Positions 1 through 10,951 of a stretch of 64,000 nt of DNA are shown here, in pieces. The position numbers and the translations under genes are program-made. This DNA comes from Lactarius indigo (taxonomy: Eukaryota > Basidiomycota > Agaricomycetes > Russulales > Russulaceae), in the NCBI GenBank assembly GCA_025766275.1, contig JAFKAC010000145.1, forward strand, positions 1-64,000, read 5' to 3'. Each line of letters opens with the position of its first letter. The stretch's first letter is position 1. A model generated the notes under the pieces. The model was not told where the DNA came from and ran no database searches. It saw only the letters and a list, made by a program, of their open reading frames with translations.

Positions 1-810
1 GGTATCCTCCTTCGATTGGACGCGCAAGTTAACCGCGACAGCATCACGGATTTTCACCTCTCCCAATATGCAGCTACGCATTGGTTCGACCACGTCAATG
101 ACTGGAATATTTTGTCGCACGTGAAGGACGGGGTCGATGATCTGTTTGACGTAGACAAGCCGCATTTCGCCGCTTGGGTTTCGCTCTACGACAGTCTACA
201 GGTACCGGGGGGCGGGACAAGCCCAGAGCGACCAAAAGCACACCCCTTGTATTGCGCCGTACGGGTTGGAAACCGGGTCCTAGCAGAATACGTGCTTTCG
301 AAGCGTCCGCAGGACATGAACGTCATGGGTACTTACGGGACTCCCTTGCACACAGCATTTGACATAAGGGACGTCGGAATTGTATGGTTACTGCTGGATA
401 ATGGCGCCGATCTGAATATCCGGGGCTGGCAGAACCAAACGCCTCTGCATCGCGCATCGACCGAGGATCTCCCCGAGGTCGTACGGTGGCTTCTCGACCA
501 TGGCGTAGACGCGGAAGCACAACAGGCCAATCAATGGACCGCATTACACCTTGCAGCACGCTATGGGCATCTCGCGATTTCTGGGATACTTCTTGAGCGC
601 AATGTCGACGTCAATGCGAGCGACAACTTTGGCCGAATCCCGTTGCACCAGGCAGCCTACAATGGACATCTGGAACTCGTGCGGATATTATTGAAGCATG
701 GCGGGAATGTGAACGCGCGCGGCCATGACGGCATGACTCCGCTGGACGAGGCGAAAGAGAAAGGATACACGGAGATCGTCCAACTACTATCCGAGCACGT
801 GGACAAATGA
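1..810 (+). CDS. Ankyrin-repeat protein, C-terminal part (NACHT/ankyrin STAND type)
   Basis: The frame is open from the left edge to a TGA at 808-810, so the 5' part lies outside the window. The first ~60 residues (QYAATHWFDHV, then DLFDVDKPHFAAW) resemble the linker that in basidiomycete NACHT-ankyrin proteins joins the NTPase to the repeats. About six ankyrin repeats follow, with TPLH, TALHLAARYGH and IPLHQAAYNGH cores and VDVNA-type turns. Such proteins are cytosolic STAND receptors thought to act in non-self recognition and programmed cell death; that role is inferred, since the NTPase is not visible here. The last repeat is regular and the stop is clean, so the C terminus looks intact. 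A plain ankyrin protein without NACHT is the alternative. Confidence 0.75.
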   Translation, partial: GILLRLDAQVNRDSITDFHLSQYAATHWFDHVNDWNILSHVKDGVDDLFDVDKPHFAAWVSLYDSLQVPGGGTSPERPKAHPLYCAVRVGNRVLAEYVLSKRPQDMNVMGTYGTPLHTAFDIRDVGIVWLLLDNGADLNIRGWQNQTPLHRASTEDLPEVVRWLLDHGVDAEAQQANQWTALHLAARYGHLAISGILLERNVDVNASDNFGRIPLHQAAYNGHLELVRILLKHGGNVNARGHDGMTPLDEAKEKGYTEIVQLLSEHVDK

Positions 811-1102
811 AGGCGTGTAGCTGGGTACCTACATTTTCAGGTGATGACAGGTTATCATATCGTTTTATCGTAGTCCGTCCATTGCCAAGCGATACCTTGA
901 AATAAAGTAACTGTGGAGTTTGCGTGAAGGCTGGATCGTGAGCTGCTACGGTATAGTATGATGTATAGCCCAAGAGATGAAATTATACTCAGTGGCCGAG
1001 CAAACTGCCTAGCGGTCTTGAGCTTGAGATATGAGATGGGGTTTCACGTTAGTTTTACATCCGAGATGCTGAAAATACTGTAGTAACTTAGTCACCAGCG
1101 CG

Positions 1103-2571
1103 CTATCTAGGTGCTTGCGAAACCCGTCGTCTTTTCTTCACACGTTCGGCTAGACTGCTTGCCTCCGTAGGGCTATCATCATCTGGGCGCGGACCCTCTC
1201 CTAACTTTGAGGCGCCTTGAGTCTGGACCTGCTTTGCACTTCGCTTGCGAGCTGAAGAGTCGCCTGCAGCTCGAGATATAGGCATATCCTGTTTCCTCGG
1301 CGAAGCGGCAGGAGTAATGAGACCGTAATCTGAGAATGCCTTCAGATCTGCAGTGAACAACACCTGGAGACAAGGAGTCAGTACATTCCTTTGAGCGAAA
1401 CGCGAAGCTCACTGAATGTGCCCAGCCGGCGTAGTCCCCCCATACGTTGTAGAACTTCTCACTTATCGCCTCGTACAATCTGGGAGACATCGCCTGCTTG
1501 GTCCCAGACACACCGCGGAACCCGTAGTGCTTCATTGCAATCTGGAGGACGTGCGTATCGACAGGGATCACCTCAGCCTGCCGAGATGATTAGGACCATA
1601 GAAAAAACCAGTCCATCCTTTACCTTGTCGAGGCTCATAAGCAGAACGCAATCTGCGACTTTCCGACCGACACCCATCAACTTCAACAGCTCTTCCCGAG
1701 CGTCTGCGGTGCTCATACTGCGGAGGGTATCGAGCCACTTTTCGGGGCCTTCCTTCCCTTTCGCAGATACAACGTGCGCGTCCACGAGCATCTTCGCAGT
1801 CTTCTGGATAAAATCGGCACGGTACCCAAATCCAAGAGAGCGGAGTGTGGCAGCGACGTCAGGCGTTGAGAGTCGTGACGGTGGAGGGAACGGATGGAAG
1901 CTCTCCAGCTCCGGTTCCGGCGTTGTGAGTACAGACGAAGGATACGATTCATTTGAATCAGACGGCGTAAGCAGTCCAGTTGAGATCATCGGCTTGGGGG
2001 GTGGGATCGATAAGAGAGGGGGAGAATACTGGGTACAGAGTGATTTAACCATCTTTGTGATGCGGGCAATGTTGTTGTTCGAAGAGCATATGAATCTGAA
2101 CGGAGAGGATGTGAGTGAGCTACACTGAGAAGGGAAGCCGTGGGGGGCGCACGAGATGAGATTCTCCCATGGATCCTGTCGGAGCATTCGTATTCCCTCA
2201 AACCGCGTTCTCAACTTGGCGAAGACAGGATCACGCTCAGCCCATTCGCTATACAGCTTTACGAGATCCACGTCCAATTGGAAGTAGTCTTTGAGCCATA
2301 GCAGCGTTTCAGCGTCTCGCGCGGACACGATCTCAGGAGGTACAGATGTCTCTGGAAAGGCAGCGCGGTAGAAGAGGGTATTTGAGGATTGACGGAGGCA
2401 GACGACGCGATCCTGCAAGCATAGGCGGTACTCGTGAGAAGGGTCCGAAGGGAGGGCGACGTGGAGAGGGTATATGGACCAGCGGAAAGACTGGCCACAC
2501 TTGAGTACCGCTGCGAGAGATAGTTGAGCTAATGGGAGTGGGAGGGCATGAAAGCCAGGCTGAGACGTCAT
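1103..2571 (-). CDS. OGG1: 8-oxoguanine DNA glycosylase/AP lyase OGG1
   Basis: Removes 8-oxoguanine opposite cytosine and nicks the abasic site in nuclear and mitochondrial base excision repair. I read four exons: 2571-2153, 2095-1624, 1577-1413 and 1363-1103, rejoining to 438 codons. The 57-nt intron at 2152-2096 has no in-frame stop, but removing it restores ENLISFICSSNNNIARI, the family's signature. The helix-hairpin-helix/GPD core reads LMGVGRKVADC, with catalytic Lys at about residue 285, and PVDTH with the catalytic Asp at about 304. The insert rich in Pro and Ser before LGFGYRADF and the basic C-terminal tail (KKRRR, a possible nuclear signal) are longer than in human OGG1. The ATG at 2571 fits the conserved N terminus; an upstream in-frame ATG at 2724 would add 51 unconserved residues. 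Confidence 0.93.
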
Positions 2572-2866
2572 AAGCGAAGCGAAAAGTCCACCGAAGCGCC
2601 CATCACCGAAGCGCTCAAACCGAACACTGAGTCCCACGACGCGCTTCGTATGGTCGGCAATGGTAGCTCGTTTCTCCCTCGACTCAGTCTGTATCTTAAG
2701 CTCGATTCTACGAGAAAAGGGCAAGTCCGCGAGGACAACTACTCAGGCTGTGTGCCACCAACGGCATTACCCGAATGGAAGGCAATATGATGCTATGACC
2801 CCCGGGCCTGTGTCGGTAGCCTGAGTGTAGTATCCGACTCGTCGACTCGTCGCAGTCGCAATCATC
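2572..2866. promoter_or_regulatory. Divergent intergenic region between OGG1 and the HNH gene
   Basis: About 295 bp separate the two start codons, which point away from each other, so this stretch must hold both promoters and 5' leaders. I see no clear TATA box or repeated operator. Part of it could be OGG1 coding sequence if translation begins at the upstream ATG (2724). Confidence 0.45.
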
Positions 2867-3385
2867 ATGACCACGGCTCCTCCTCAAATCGGTGTCTACA
2901 TCTCGTTGCCTCTCACCGTGTCACTTGACACCAACCTTGATCTCAGCCCTACCAATTGGCGTTGGGTGCCTTGCCTCACCCCCCCGCTCGAGAAGCTTAA
3001 CGAACTCCCGGGCCATCTCTCAAAAACGCCCTATAAATGGATTCGACATGCTATTGGAGTCGTCGTTGGAGCTGAAAGTGTATTTTCTACTAGTCGTGAT
3101 TCACTCGATGTCGTGGACTACGATGTTGTCCCGCAGGTCCGAGTCGAATCCGCTGTTCTTTATTATCATATCAGCGATGAGGAGAGGGGAAGGATGCTCC
3201 TAGTTGATCCCGACATCATCCACATGGAAAGGACTTCTATTGTGCTCACTGCTCGGAGGAGATCATTGCTCGATGAGGTTGCAGAACGGGATGGAGGGAG
3301 ATGCGTGTTGATTGGGTGGACGGGAAAATGCTGTGCGGCCGTGCACCTTCTGCCCCACCCCAAGGGTGACATGCATTATCTTTGA
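2867..3385 (+). CDS. HNH-endonuclease-domain protein, short or 3'-truncated
   Basis: 172 codons in one exon from an ATG at 2867. The C-terminal part RDGGRCVLIGW...CCAAVHLLPHPKGD matches the start of the HNH domain common in basidiomycete predicted proteins, where a Cys/His-bearing ββα-metal fold cuts nucleic acid. In that family I recall the region after the PHxKGD motif continuing for 100 residues or more; here a stop follows within four residues. I found no intron that would carry the frame onward into recognisable sequence before the convergent transporter gene begins at 3495. The gene is therefore probably 3'-truncated and may be nonfunctional. The biological role of this family is not known to me. 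Confidence 0.55.
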   Translation: MTTAPPQIGVYISLPLTVSLDTNLDLSPTNWRWVPCLTPPLEKLNELPGHLSKTPYKWIRHAIGVVVGAESVFSTSRDSLDVVDYDVVPQVRVESAVLYYHISDEERGRMLLVDPDIIHMERTSIVLTARRRSLLDEVAERDGGRCVLIGWTGKCCAAVHLLPHPKGDMHYL

Positions 3386-3494
3386 TGTGGTCTACGCTGG
3401 TGCTGTACTTCACCGTTTCGGCACCCAGATAATAGCGGCAGAACCCATCGTTGCTTGTCACCTGTACAACTCGTACACGTAGACAGGCCTTATC

Positions 3495-5306
3495 TCACGG
3501 CACATGTCCAGTTCCATGGTTCCACGCATCCCTCGGAAGCTGTACAACGACTGACAACCCGACGCACACTAGACTAACGAGCACGAAATAAACAAAGTTT
3601 CCACCCCAGACACCATTCGTGATGGAGAACGCAAAGAGCCAGTCCGTAGCGGCCGGTACGAGCGTACCTTGGACCGACGCCACTGTCTGCGCAAGGCCAT
3701 TCGTGGCGCCCAGCAGCCGCCTACTGGGTGCGGCTGAGCTTATGTATATGGACGCAGCGCCTGAACGAGCAGTCCCTCAGCGCATAAATTCAGGGGTGCT
3801 ACCAAAGACTTACTGATTCCCATTCTGGAGACGGTCAAAGAAATCAGCTGCAACACCACGAGGACCCATGCGGTCGTTTTCGATCCGCCGGCTGCATGGC
3901 GCAAGGCGAAGTTCTCGAAGGGGAACATGAGGTATATCACGGCACATGCGGCCACGCTGAGAACGAAGACGCGCGACAGGCCAAAACGTCTCACGGCGCG
4001 GGGGAAGAAAGCGAGTTGAGAAATGCCGTTCATACACCCGTATCCGGCCATCCACAATCCTATAGACGCCGGACTTAGGCCGAGCCCCCCAAACTCAATC
4101 GGTGTAGACCAGACCAGCAGAATGAGTGCGGTCGCTGCACTGTCGAGGATTTCTGTAATCGCAAAGCTAGCAATTGAGATCACGACTGGCTTTGTAATCA
4201 CAGAACGCAGGGGCGGAGGCTCGTCCTTGACCTCCCTTAACGGCGGCGAGTCCGGGGTGTCACTTGATCCTCCTTGTTGGGGTAACTGTGCACCATCCTG
4301 GCGTTTCACTGGATGGTCAAATTCTACAGTCTGTGTGACGTGTCATATCACTATTCTCCTCCAACAGCGGGGGACGAACCTCTTTCAAGTACAACGCAGT
4401 AATGGCCAAAGGCACGCACGCAAAGGCAGAGACCGCTAGACATGGCAGAAAGTAGGGGTATTTAGCCCAGAAAGGGTGGGAGAATAGATGCGGCCAACGA
4501 TCCTGCGGTCGGGATAAGAAACCACCGATAAGAGGACTACGCATCCCAGAAACAGTATCAGCGAACGAAGACGAAGGCAAGCAACGTGCCAAACCCAATG
4601 ATGTAGCCTAGCGCCCTAGCCGCTGGGAGCATCGAAAACCCCTGCGCTGCGGTAGTCTCATCCGTGAGTTCTGCCATCAGGCTTTTCAGAACACCTATGT
4701 TTCCTTTCAGAGCGCCATACAAGAAACGGCTACACTCTTCAAATCAGTGAACGTTGCTCCTGAAGATCAGAAAATCAAGTACCTGAGGGCAAGCATCAAG
4801 AACGAACGGGAGAGACCAAATATGATGGTCGAAATAATTGTGCCAGCAAGGCATGTTAAAAGGACAGGCTTGCGACCGACATGATCGGATAGACGGTTCC
4901 AGTAGAACGTGGTAACAACCTGAGCGGTGTGGTGTAAAGACACCTACGATGCCGTTTAGATCTCCTCTGAACGATAAGAAAACAAATGGAGTGTACTATG
5001 ATTCCTGTATAGTACCCCACTCTTCTCCCATCGCCGCCGACAACTGGGAGTTCTCGGATAAGCTGAAGCAGACCATGTTAAGTACTTTAGGTCCTTGTAC
5101 AATTCATTAGAGTCGGGTTACGACCATACCTGGTTGATATAAGGGCCTATAGAGTGAGACATGACCGAGTCAGCGATCCATACCGAGAGGATAATCGCGA
5201 TCTGGGCTCTGGGCAGCGGCTTTGGCGCCGGTTTCCGTGGAGTATTTTCGTTTTGAAGAAGCGGGGTATCTTCGTCGACATTCTCCTCGAGTCCTGTGAA
5301 GTGCAT
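3495..5306 (-). CDS. MFS transporter, 12-TM, ZIFL-like/drug:H+ antiporter type
   Basis: Seven exons rejoin to 492 codons: 5306-5130, 5062-4997, 4943-4783, 4729-4595, 4536-4380, 4330-3814 and 3760-3495. The N terminus has an acidic dileucine stretch (DEDTPLLQ) and PLPRAQIAIIL before TM1. The cytoplasmic loop after TM2 carries WNRLSDHVGRKP, the MFS motif A (G-x3-D-x2-GRKP-like). Further on come ELTDETTAAQGFS, PLIGGFLSRPQDR before TM6, and a long hydrophilic mid-loop. This combination matches the basidiomycete MFS family related to plant zinc-induced-facilitator-like and TetA-like exporters; substrate is unknown. The 53-nt intron at 4996-4944 and the odd GTTCGT donor at 4379 were chosen because they restore conserved spacing. 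It is divergent from the second MFS gene at 5832. Confidence 0.88.
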
Positions 5307-5831
5307 CTATGGGGGACTGGAAAAACTACAGATCTAAAAGGAAACCATCATCCAGTGTTCGGTTCGGACGCCCCACGACGTCCCACGCGACGCTTCCGCG
5401 GAGTTACGCCCAGAACCAAGAAGTCACGTTATCCGATTTCATAAAGAGAACCCCCCAGCTATAGAAACTGGTTTGCCTATTGAGGAAGGGTGGTTTGGGC
5501 CTCGTGTCGTAACTGTATACAAACTTGGATGATGTGGTAACCCTATGACTTGGCAGTGCCATGTGGCGGCTGCGGCGTACCTTGGGCTATCTGTACCCGG
5601 CTTCGTACTGACACTATCATTCTAATCGGCTGCCCACGAGCAGCACCGTGTATCGGACAAATGTGGTACGGTGGTCCCATGACCAGCACATGTACATCAG
5701 CGCTATGCTCCCCTGACGTTGCGGTTGCAGTATTACAATAGTCAAAAAGGAACCGTTCAATGCCCGGCGCCGCTCTTTACGACCCACGGCCCCCACGGGC
5801 TAAGTCCAACTTCCGTCAGCCTGCTATACTG
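5307..5831. promoter_or_regulatory. Divergent promoter region between two MFS genes
   Basis: 525 bp between oppositely directed start codons. The last ~70 bp before the ATG at 5832 share a C-rich block (ACGGCCCCCAC) with the region upstream of the paralogue starting at 58417, where the matching block is GACGGCCCCCAC. This suggests that the duplication included the proximal leader. No other motif is obvious, and the short ORFs inside look random. Confidence 0.4.
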
Positions 5832-8533
5832 ATGTCGGTCCCCTCTCAACACATCAGCCCCACCACCATACAACCTTCCCACGACAAGGACCTTGCAATA
5901 ATTCACGAGAACTCGCTATCACCCCAAGAGAGACCAAAAGCTGGGGCCTCCTGGATCGCGGCCGAAAAGCATGTCCTCCCTGATAATCGTCTCTGGATAG
6001 TCTTTCCTGGTCTCATGGCCTGTATTTTCATGGCTGCTTTGGTCCAGGTATCTATTCCTTGGTCGCAACCCTCTCATCGCCGACTAATCGCCTCCAATAG
6101 ACTATCGTCGGTACAGCATTGCCCACTATCGTCGAACATCTCGGTCAGGGCCATGATTACAGCTGGGTTGGCAGGTATATAGTATGCGTTATTCCTATTC
6201 TGTCGTCAATTCTAATCACCCACCCCTGTCAGCGCGTACCTTCTCGCCGCTAGCGCCGTCTCTCCTCTATGCGGAAAGTCGTCTGACCTTTTTGGGAGAA
6301 AACCTGTTCTTTACGCTGCCATCTTTATATTCCTAGTAAGTTGCCAACAACAATACCGCAATACAGTGTCCATCCCTCTTCCTTCCGCTAACGCCAAGTC
6401 AATAGTTGGGTTCTGCCCTCTGTGGCGCCGCAAATAACCTGACCTGGTTAATCGTCTCCCGCGCTGTCCAAGGCATCGGTGGGGGTGGCATCATCCAGCT
6501 CGTAGAGACTACTATCGCCGACATCGTTCCTTTGAGAGAGTAGGTTTGATTCTCTCACTCCTATCTATTGCATACTCACTTTTCAAAGTCGTGGCAAATA
6601 TGTCGGCTTTCTCGGCGCAACTTGGGGCGTTGCAGGGTATACGTTTCCCAATTTGTATCTTCCCCAGGTTCCTGACGCCTTTTAATCCTAAGCCTGGTTG
6701 GGCCTCTCCTTGGAGGTGTTCTCTCTGATCATGCGTCGTGGAGGTGGTGAGAAGACATCTATGCTTCCGTCCAAGATGTGTTCACCTCTGTTCGTTTCTC
6801 CCAGGTGTTTCTGGATTAATCTGTGCGCTCGAATCGTCTTCCGTCTTTACCTTATTTCTCATTAACGACTTAGGCCCACTGGAGGCGTCGCCGGTATCAT
6901 ACTCTTCTTTTTCCTCAACCTGAATCCACATCAAGGAATGTCACTTCGACAACACTTGAGCCAATTCGATTTTCTCGGCCTGGCCCTGCTCTTGTCTGGC
7001 GTCGCATGTGTCCTTATTGGTTTAAACAAAGGTGGAACCAGCTGTGCGTTCGGTTTATGTTGACTCCATCTACTAGCTGATTCACCTTAAAGGGTCATCG
7101 GCCGGAACGATCGCACTCCTCTGTGTTGGACCCATGCTATTGATCCTTGCGGCGATAAACGAGATTTTGACCACCCGGTCGCCCATCATTCCCCCTCGGT
7201 TGTTCAAAGTTAGTTTACGCTGTTTTGGCAGGGGAAAACCACTCGCTAATACCGCAGCGTAGACACGAACTACGGGGATCATTTTGGTTACAACCTTTCT
7301 CCATGCTGTCACATTCTTTGCTGGTAAACTGCATTTAAACCCCCACGAATCCCATTTGTGATGGTCTTATTCTACCAGGTGCTTTTTACCTCCCTCTTTA
7401 TTTCCAAGTTCTTGGGTCGTCTGGAACCGGCGCTGGTATTAGGTGAGACCCGGGGTCTGGTCGTGTGTTCGCCGCCACCTGACACGCTCTTCAGGATGAT
7501 ACCATATTCCCTCGGCAATGCCGCAGTATCCACTCTCGCGGGCATTACTGTTACTCGCTTGGGAGCATATCGTGGCATAATTTGGGGGTCTTGGGCAGTT
7601 TTGATTCTCGGGTGGGGTTTGATGACTACGCTAGATGATCATTCCAACACGTGAGGAGGTCCTTTCTGACTACCTACCCGACTGATCTTCTTTGGCGAAG
7701 GGCGGAGAAGGTGCTTTACCTCTTAATTACTGCCCTTGGCATTGGTTGTCTTTTCCAGGTATGGCGATGACCTTGCGCATTCAATGTCGCTCATTTACTT
7801 CCAGACACCACTCATCGCCTTGCAAGCCGCCATGCCACTCAAGGACATGGCCACGTCCACAGGAACTTTTAACTTCCTCAGGTACGCGGATTTTGTGTGC
7901 GTCGTTACACCAGTCGCCGAGTTTGTAATTTAGGACTTTGGGCGGCGCTGTTGGGATCTCGATTGGACAGGCGATCTATACAAGCATTCTCAAGAGGAAG
8001 ATCGATAGGATTCCTGACCTCAGCGGGTTCGACACGTCGCCTGCGGCGCTCGCCAGGAGTGTCAAGAAACTCAAAAATCTGCCGGTAAATACCTTTGGCG
8101 ATTACACCTTATTTTTTTGGACTAATCGCCGCGTTGTTGTAGCAACCTAAAAGAGGGCAAATTATCCACGCTTATGCGCAGTCGATTAGCGCAATATGGG
8201 CTTTCAATGCCCCTGTTGTCGGGGTGGGATTCATCATGGGTGAGTAACCGGAATGCATCGTGTATTATTGGAAGACTTCTGACATCCCATCGTGACGACG
8301 AAGTACTGTTCATCAAAGCTTATACGCTAAAGCGGACCATCATTCGAGGTGGCGTGGATGCGAAACAGGACCAAGAACTGGTAGCCGGCGATACGACAAC
8401 AAGGGCAGGGACATCAAATGAAAAGTCAGAGAAGCACGAACAGTCACCGCAAGGGGGCCCTGGAGAGCAAGAGCATGGGGGCATTGACGTTATTGACGAG
8501 AAGAGACGCACCGATGGGTCGGAGAAAGTATGA
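5832..8533 (+). CDS. MFS transporter, DHA2 (14-TM) drug-efflux family, copy 1
   Basis: Seventeen small exons, including one of only 18 nt (6805-6822), rejoin without a stop to 608 codons from ATG 5832 to TGA 8531-8533. Recognisable parts in order: a ~50-residue hydrophilic N terminus, TM1 ending in MAALVQTIVGTALPTIVEH, motif A as GKSSDLFGRKPV, GIGGGGIIQL, PLLGGVLSDHASWRW, and a charged C-terminal tail rich in Glu/Lys/Gly. DHA2 proteins use the proton gradient to expel drugs or toxins across the plasma or vacuolar membrane; the substrate cannot be read here. In the usual L-D-x-T motif of TM1 the Asp is Val in this copy. It is the inverted paralogue of the gene at 55698-58417 and shares its exon structure. 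Confidence 0.9.
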
Positions 8534-9046
8534 TGAAAGGGAGGGGAGGGGAGGGACTCACGAGAATGAAGCAGTCTGGGAAGAGATCAGACTACCATGT
8601 ACACCAGCGCTACGTGGCTGCTCGTATCAGCATGTACCTTCGGCATCGGCAACGAGCGTATCGATGTGCTTGGCGTCTTGGTGCTTCGTCACGTGGTGAA
8701 GAGTTTGCTGGCCTGGATTCGCCGAATCACGTTTGCTCCTTGCCTCGTCCTCGGGTTATCCGAGGAGCTTGCTGGGGACCCAGAGGGCCGGAGTGCATGA
8801 CAGGTATATGGAAGATCCTGTACTGCCGATTCTTGATCGTTCGGAAAATGCTCAAGCTGCCACAGCGGCCCCTCGTTCGTTTACTCTTCAGTTTTGGATT
8901 CACACCAGTTGGATATCACAAGGCATTTAGCCGTGCTCATTTGCGTGGGGATTTGTAAACATAAAGGATATCGGGTTGCGAATCTGAGAAGCGGAGAAAT
9001 AGACCGGACATAAATCTAAGTCAAGGATTTCTATCAATCGTGGAGA
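8534..9046. other. Intergenic, no gene recognised
   Basis: 513 bp between the stop of the DHA2 gene and the next ATG. A purine-rich GGGAGGGGAGGGG tract lies just after the stop. An open frame at 8530-8958 has no conserved feature or plausible product and I treat it as chance. The interval should hold a 3' UTR and the promoter of the DUF1308 gene. Confidence 0.5.
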
Positions 9047-10951
9047 ATGCCAATACTAATACACTCAGCGATCGACTCGGAGCAACTTGATGAGTTGAAG
9101 CTCGTCTATCAATCTATCGCGTCATATTGTCTAGCAGTCAGCGATGATCTTCCCATCTTGGACTCGTCCTTAGATTCCCCGCCGATCGGTCAAGACAGCG
9201 ACCACATATCGGGTCTACGACCTTTTCTAGAGGCAGTTGAGCGAGATTTGTATGTCTCCAAACAGGTACACCCACTTCTCACTAGCCATCCAAATCAATT
9301 GACTTTTTCTCTCTTCTCTCGTAGTCCTCGGGGCCACCAACCGCTGCCTTCTTATCGCCACCCTCGGCGAATGCTCCGTACCTCATTGCCGTGTGGAAAG
9401 AAGTGTTGTCCTCTCCACTTCCTATAGTTGCAATTGGAAAAACCTTTTCTCAAAACTCAAAAAATACAACTGCGACCGACGTCAAAGGACGGAAACAACT
9501 CGAGGCACACACGCAAAAACCCGACCAGCACAAGTCCGCGGGGATCAAGGTTGATGTCGTCGCCGATAATGGCCACGCGTGGATCCAAGTCAACACGTGT
9601 GTCACACCCCTTCTATCTGTCATTTTCTGATTCCAGCATTCAGTATAGTATCACAAATTCAAAGCTTTTGGCGGAGTTTCATGATATCGACGTCGCCACT
9701 GACTCCGACTCCGAGGATGGTTCTTCACGGGCGCAATCCGAGCTTGATAATAGCCTCCTGCGCATGGGACGTGCGCTCCTCGCTGCTGCACGCCACAATC
9801 CCGTTCTGGACACCAACAAGCCTCCAGAGGTCGTCCTTCGCCTCACGCGAATTGACCCTGACGACACTAACGAGTGTGGGAACGACCCACGGATCGCGCT
9901 CACTATTGAGCTACTGCGTAAGATGGGTCTCTCAATTAAACTAGGCGAGCGTGGCCCGATCACCCAACTAATGGACTTGGTGTCCACTCTGCGACCCCCA
10001 ACATTCGTCCCGACACATCGGGTCAACCTTGAACTGTCCGTCTTGATTGCTTTGGTTTCTGATCTCAGCCACGCACCACTCCCTGACACAATAGATGCCG
10101 CACATATGCGTCTCATTCCATCCGCAGAATATGTGGAGCGGAAGCGGTCACGCCTCCGTGCGAAAAAAAGTGGCAGTAGTGACGATACGAATACAATTGA
10201 AGAGGAAGTAGGTCCTACCCAGCGCCCGCTTTCCGAACAGTTGTTGCAAGAGATGCGCAAGGGAATATTACAAGAGATCCACGAAAGGCTGCTCGGGTAT
10301 CTGGGGGAAGCAAACGGCGATGCCCCGCTTCCTGTCGAGTTTTGGACGACGGCCACGGCTCGAGACCGTTTCCTGCGCATCGTCGCCAAGAACGGTGGAC
10401 CAGACGAGAAGCGCCGCGCGCGTGCGCTCTTCCACACTGACGACGACAGCTCTGTATCCCTCAACGAGCGAGTAGCGCAGTACTGGGCAAATTCACGCCA
10501 CGCGCCCGCCTTCCTCCCGCTCCTGCCTATCCGCGTGTTCTCGTCCCCCGAGCCAATATCGGTCGAAACGTCGCGGCCCAACGCGGGGTTTTTCAGCGCG
10601 CTCGAGGAGACGTGCCGCGCGCTGCTCACGTCCGGTACCGTGACCGCGCCGCTACCCGAAGCAGCAAACGACGGCGAGCTCCAGCGCGCCACGGTCATGC
10701 GCCCGAACGAACGGCTGACCGTGCATACCGTCCAGAGCATATTGTACGGCGCTGTGCGTGGGTGGACTACGATCACGGCGAACAGGGCGAGAGTCAAGGC
10801 GATCTTGCGGGAGGTGACTGCGCGTGGATATGGCGCCAAGGGGCGGCAGAGCCCCGACGGGGGTGAGGGGAGGCATGCTGCGCTGTGGGTCGTCGACACG
10901 AGGAATTTAGCGCAGAAGATGCGGTCGGATATCAGCGTTGCGGCGGCGTAA
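9047..10951 (+). CDS. DUF1308 family protein (UPF0415 / C7orf25-like)
   Basis: Exons 9047-9265, 9325-9596 and 9649-10951 join to 597 codons. The central VDVVADNGHAWIQV followed by NSKLLAEFHDID, and the C-terminal half with LNLELSVLIALVSDLSHA and MRPNERLTVHTVQSILYG, match the conserved DUF1308 domain found in fungi and animals (human C7orf25). The biochemical role of the family was not established as far as I know; a nuclease-like (PIN-related) fold has been proposed for its C terminus, which I cannot confirm here. Insertions rich in Asp/Ser (TDSDSEDGSS) and Lys/Arg are likely disordered. A long antisense frame runs opposite the last exon but is a composition artefact. Confidence 0.78.

Noticed and set aside
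8530..8958. 142-codon plus-strand frame after the DHA2 gene
   Set aside because: No ortholog-like blocks, Arg-rich chance composition, overlaps the transporter stop and likely 3' UTR.
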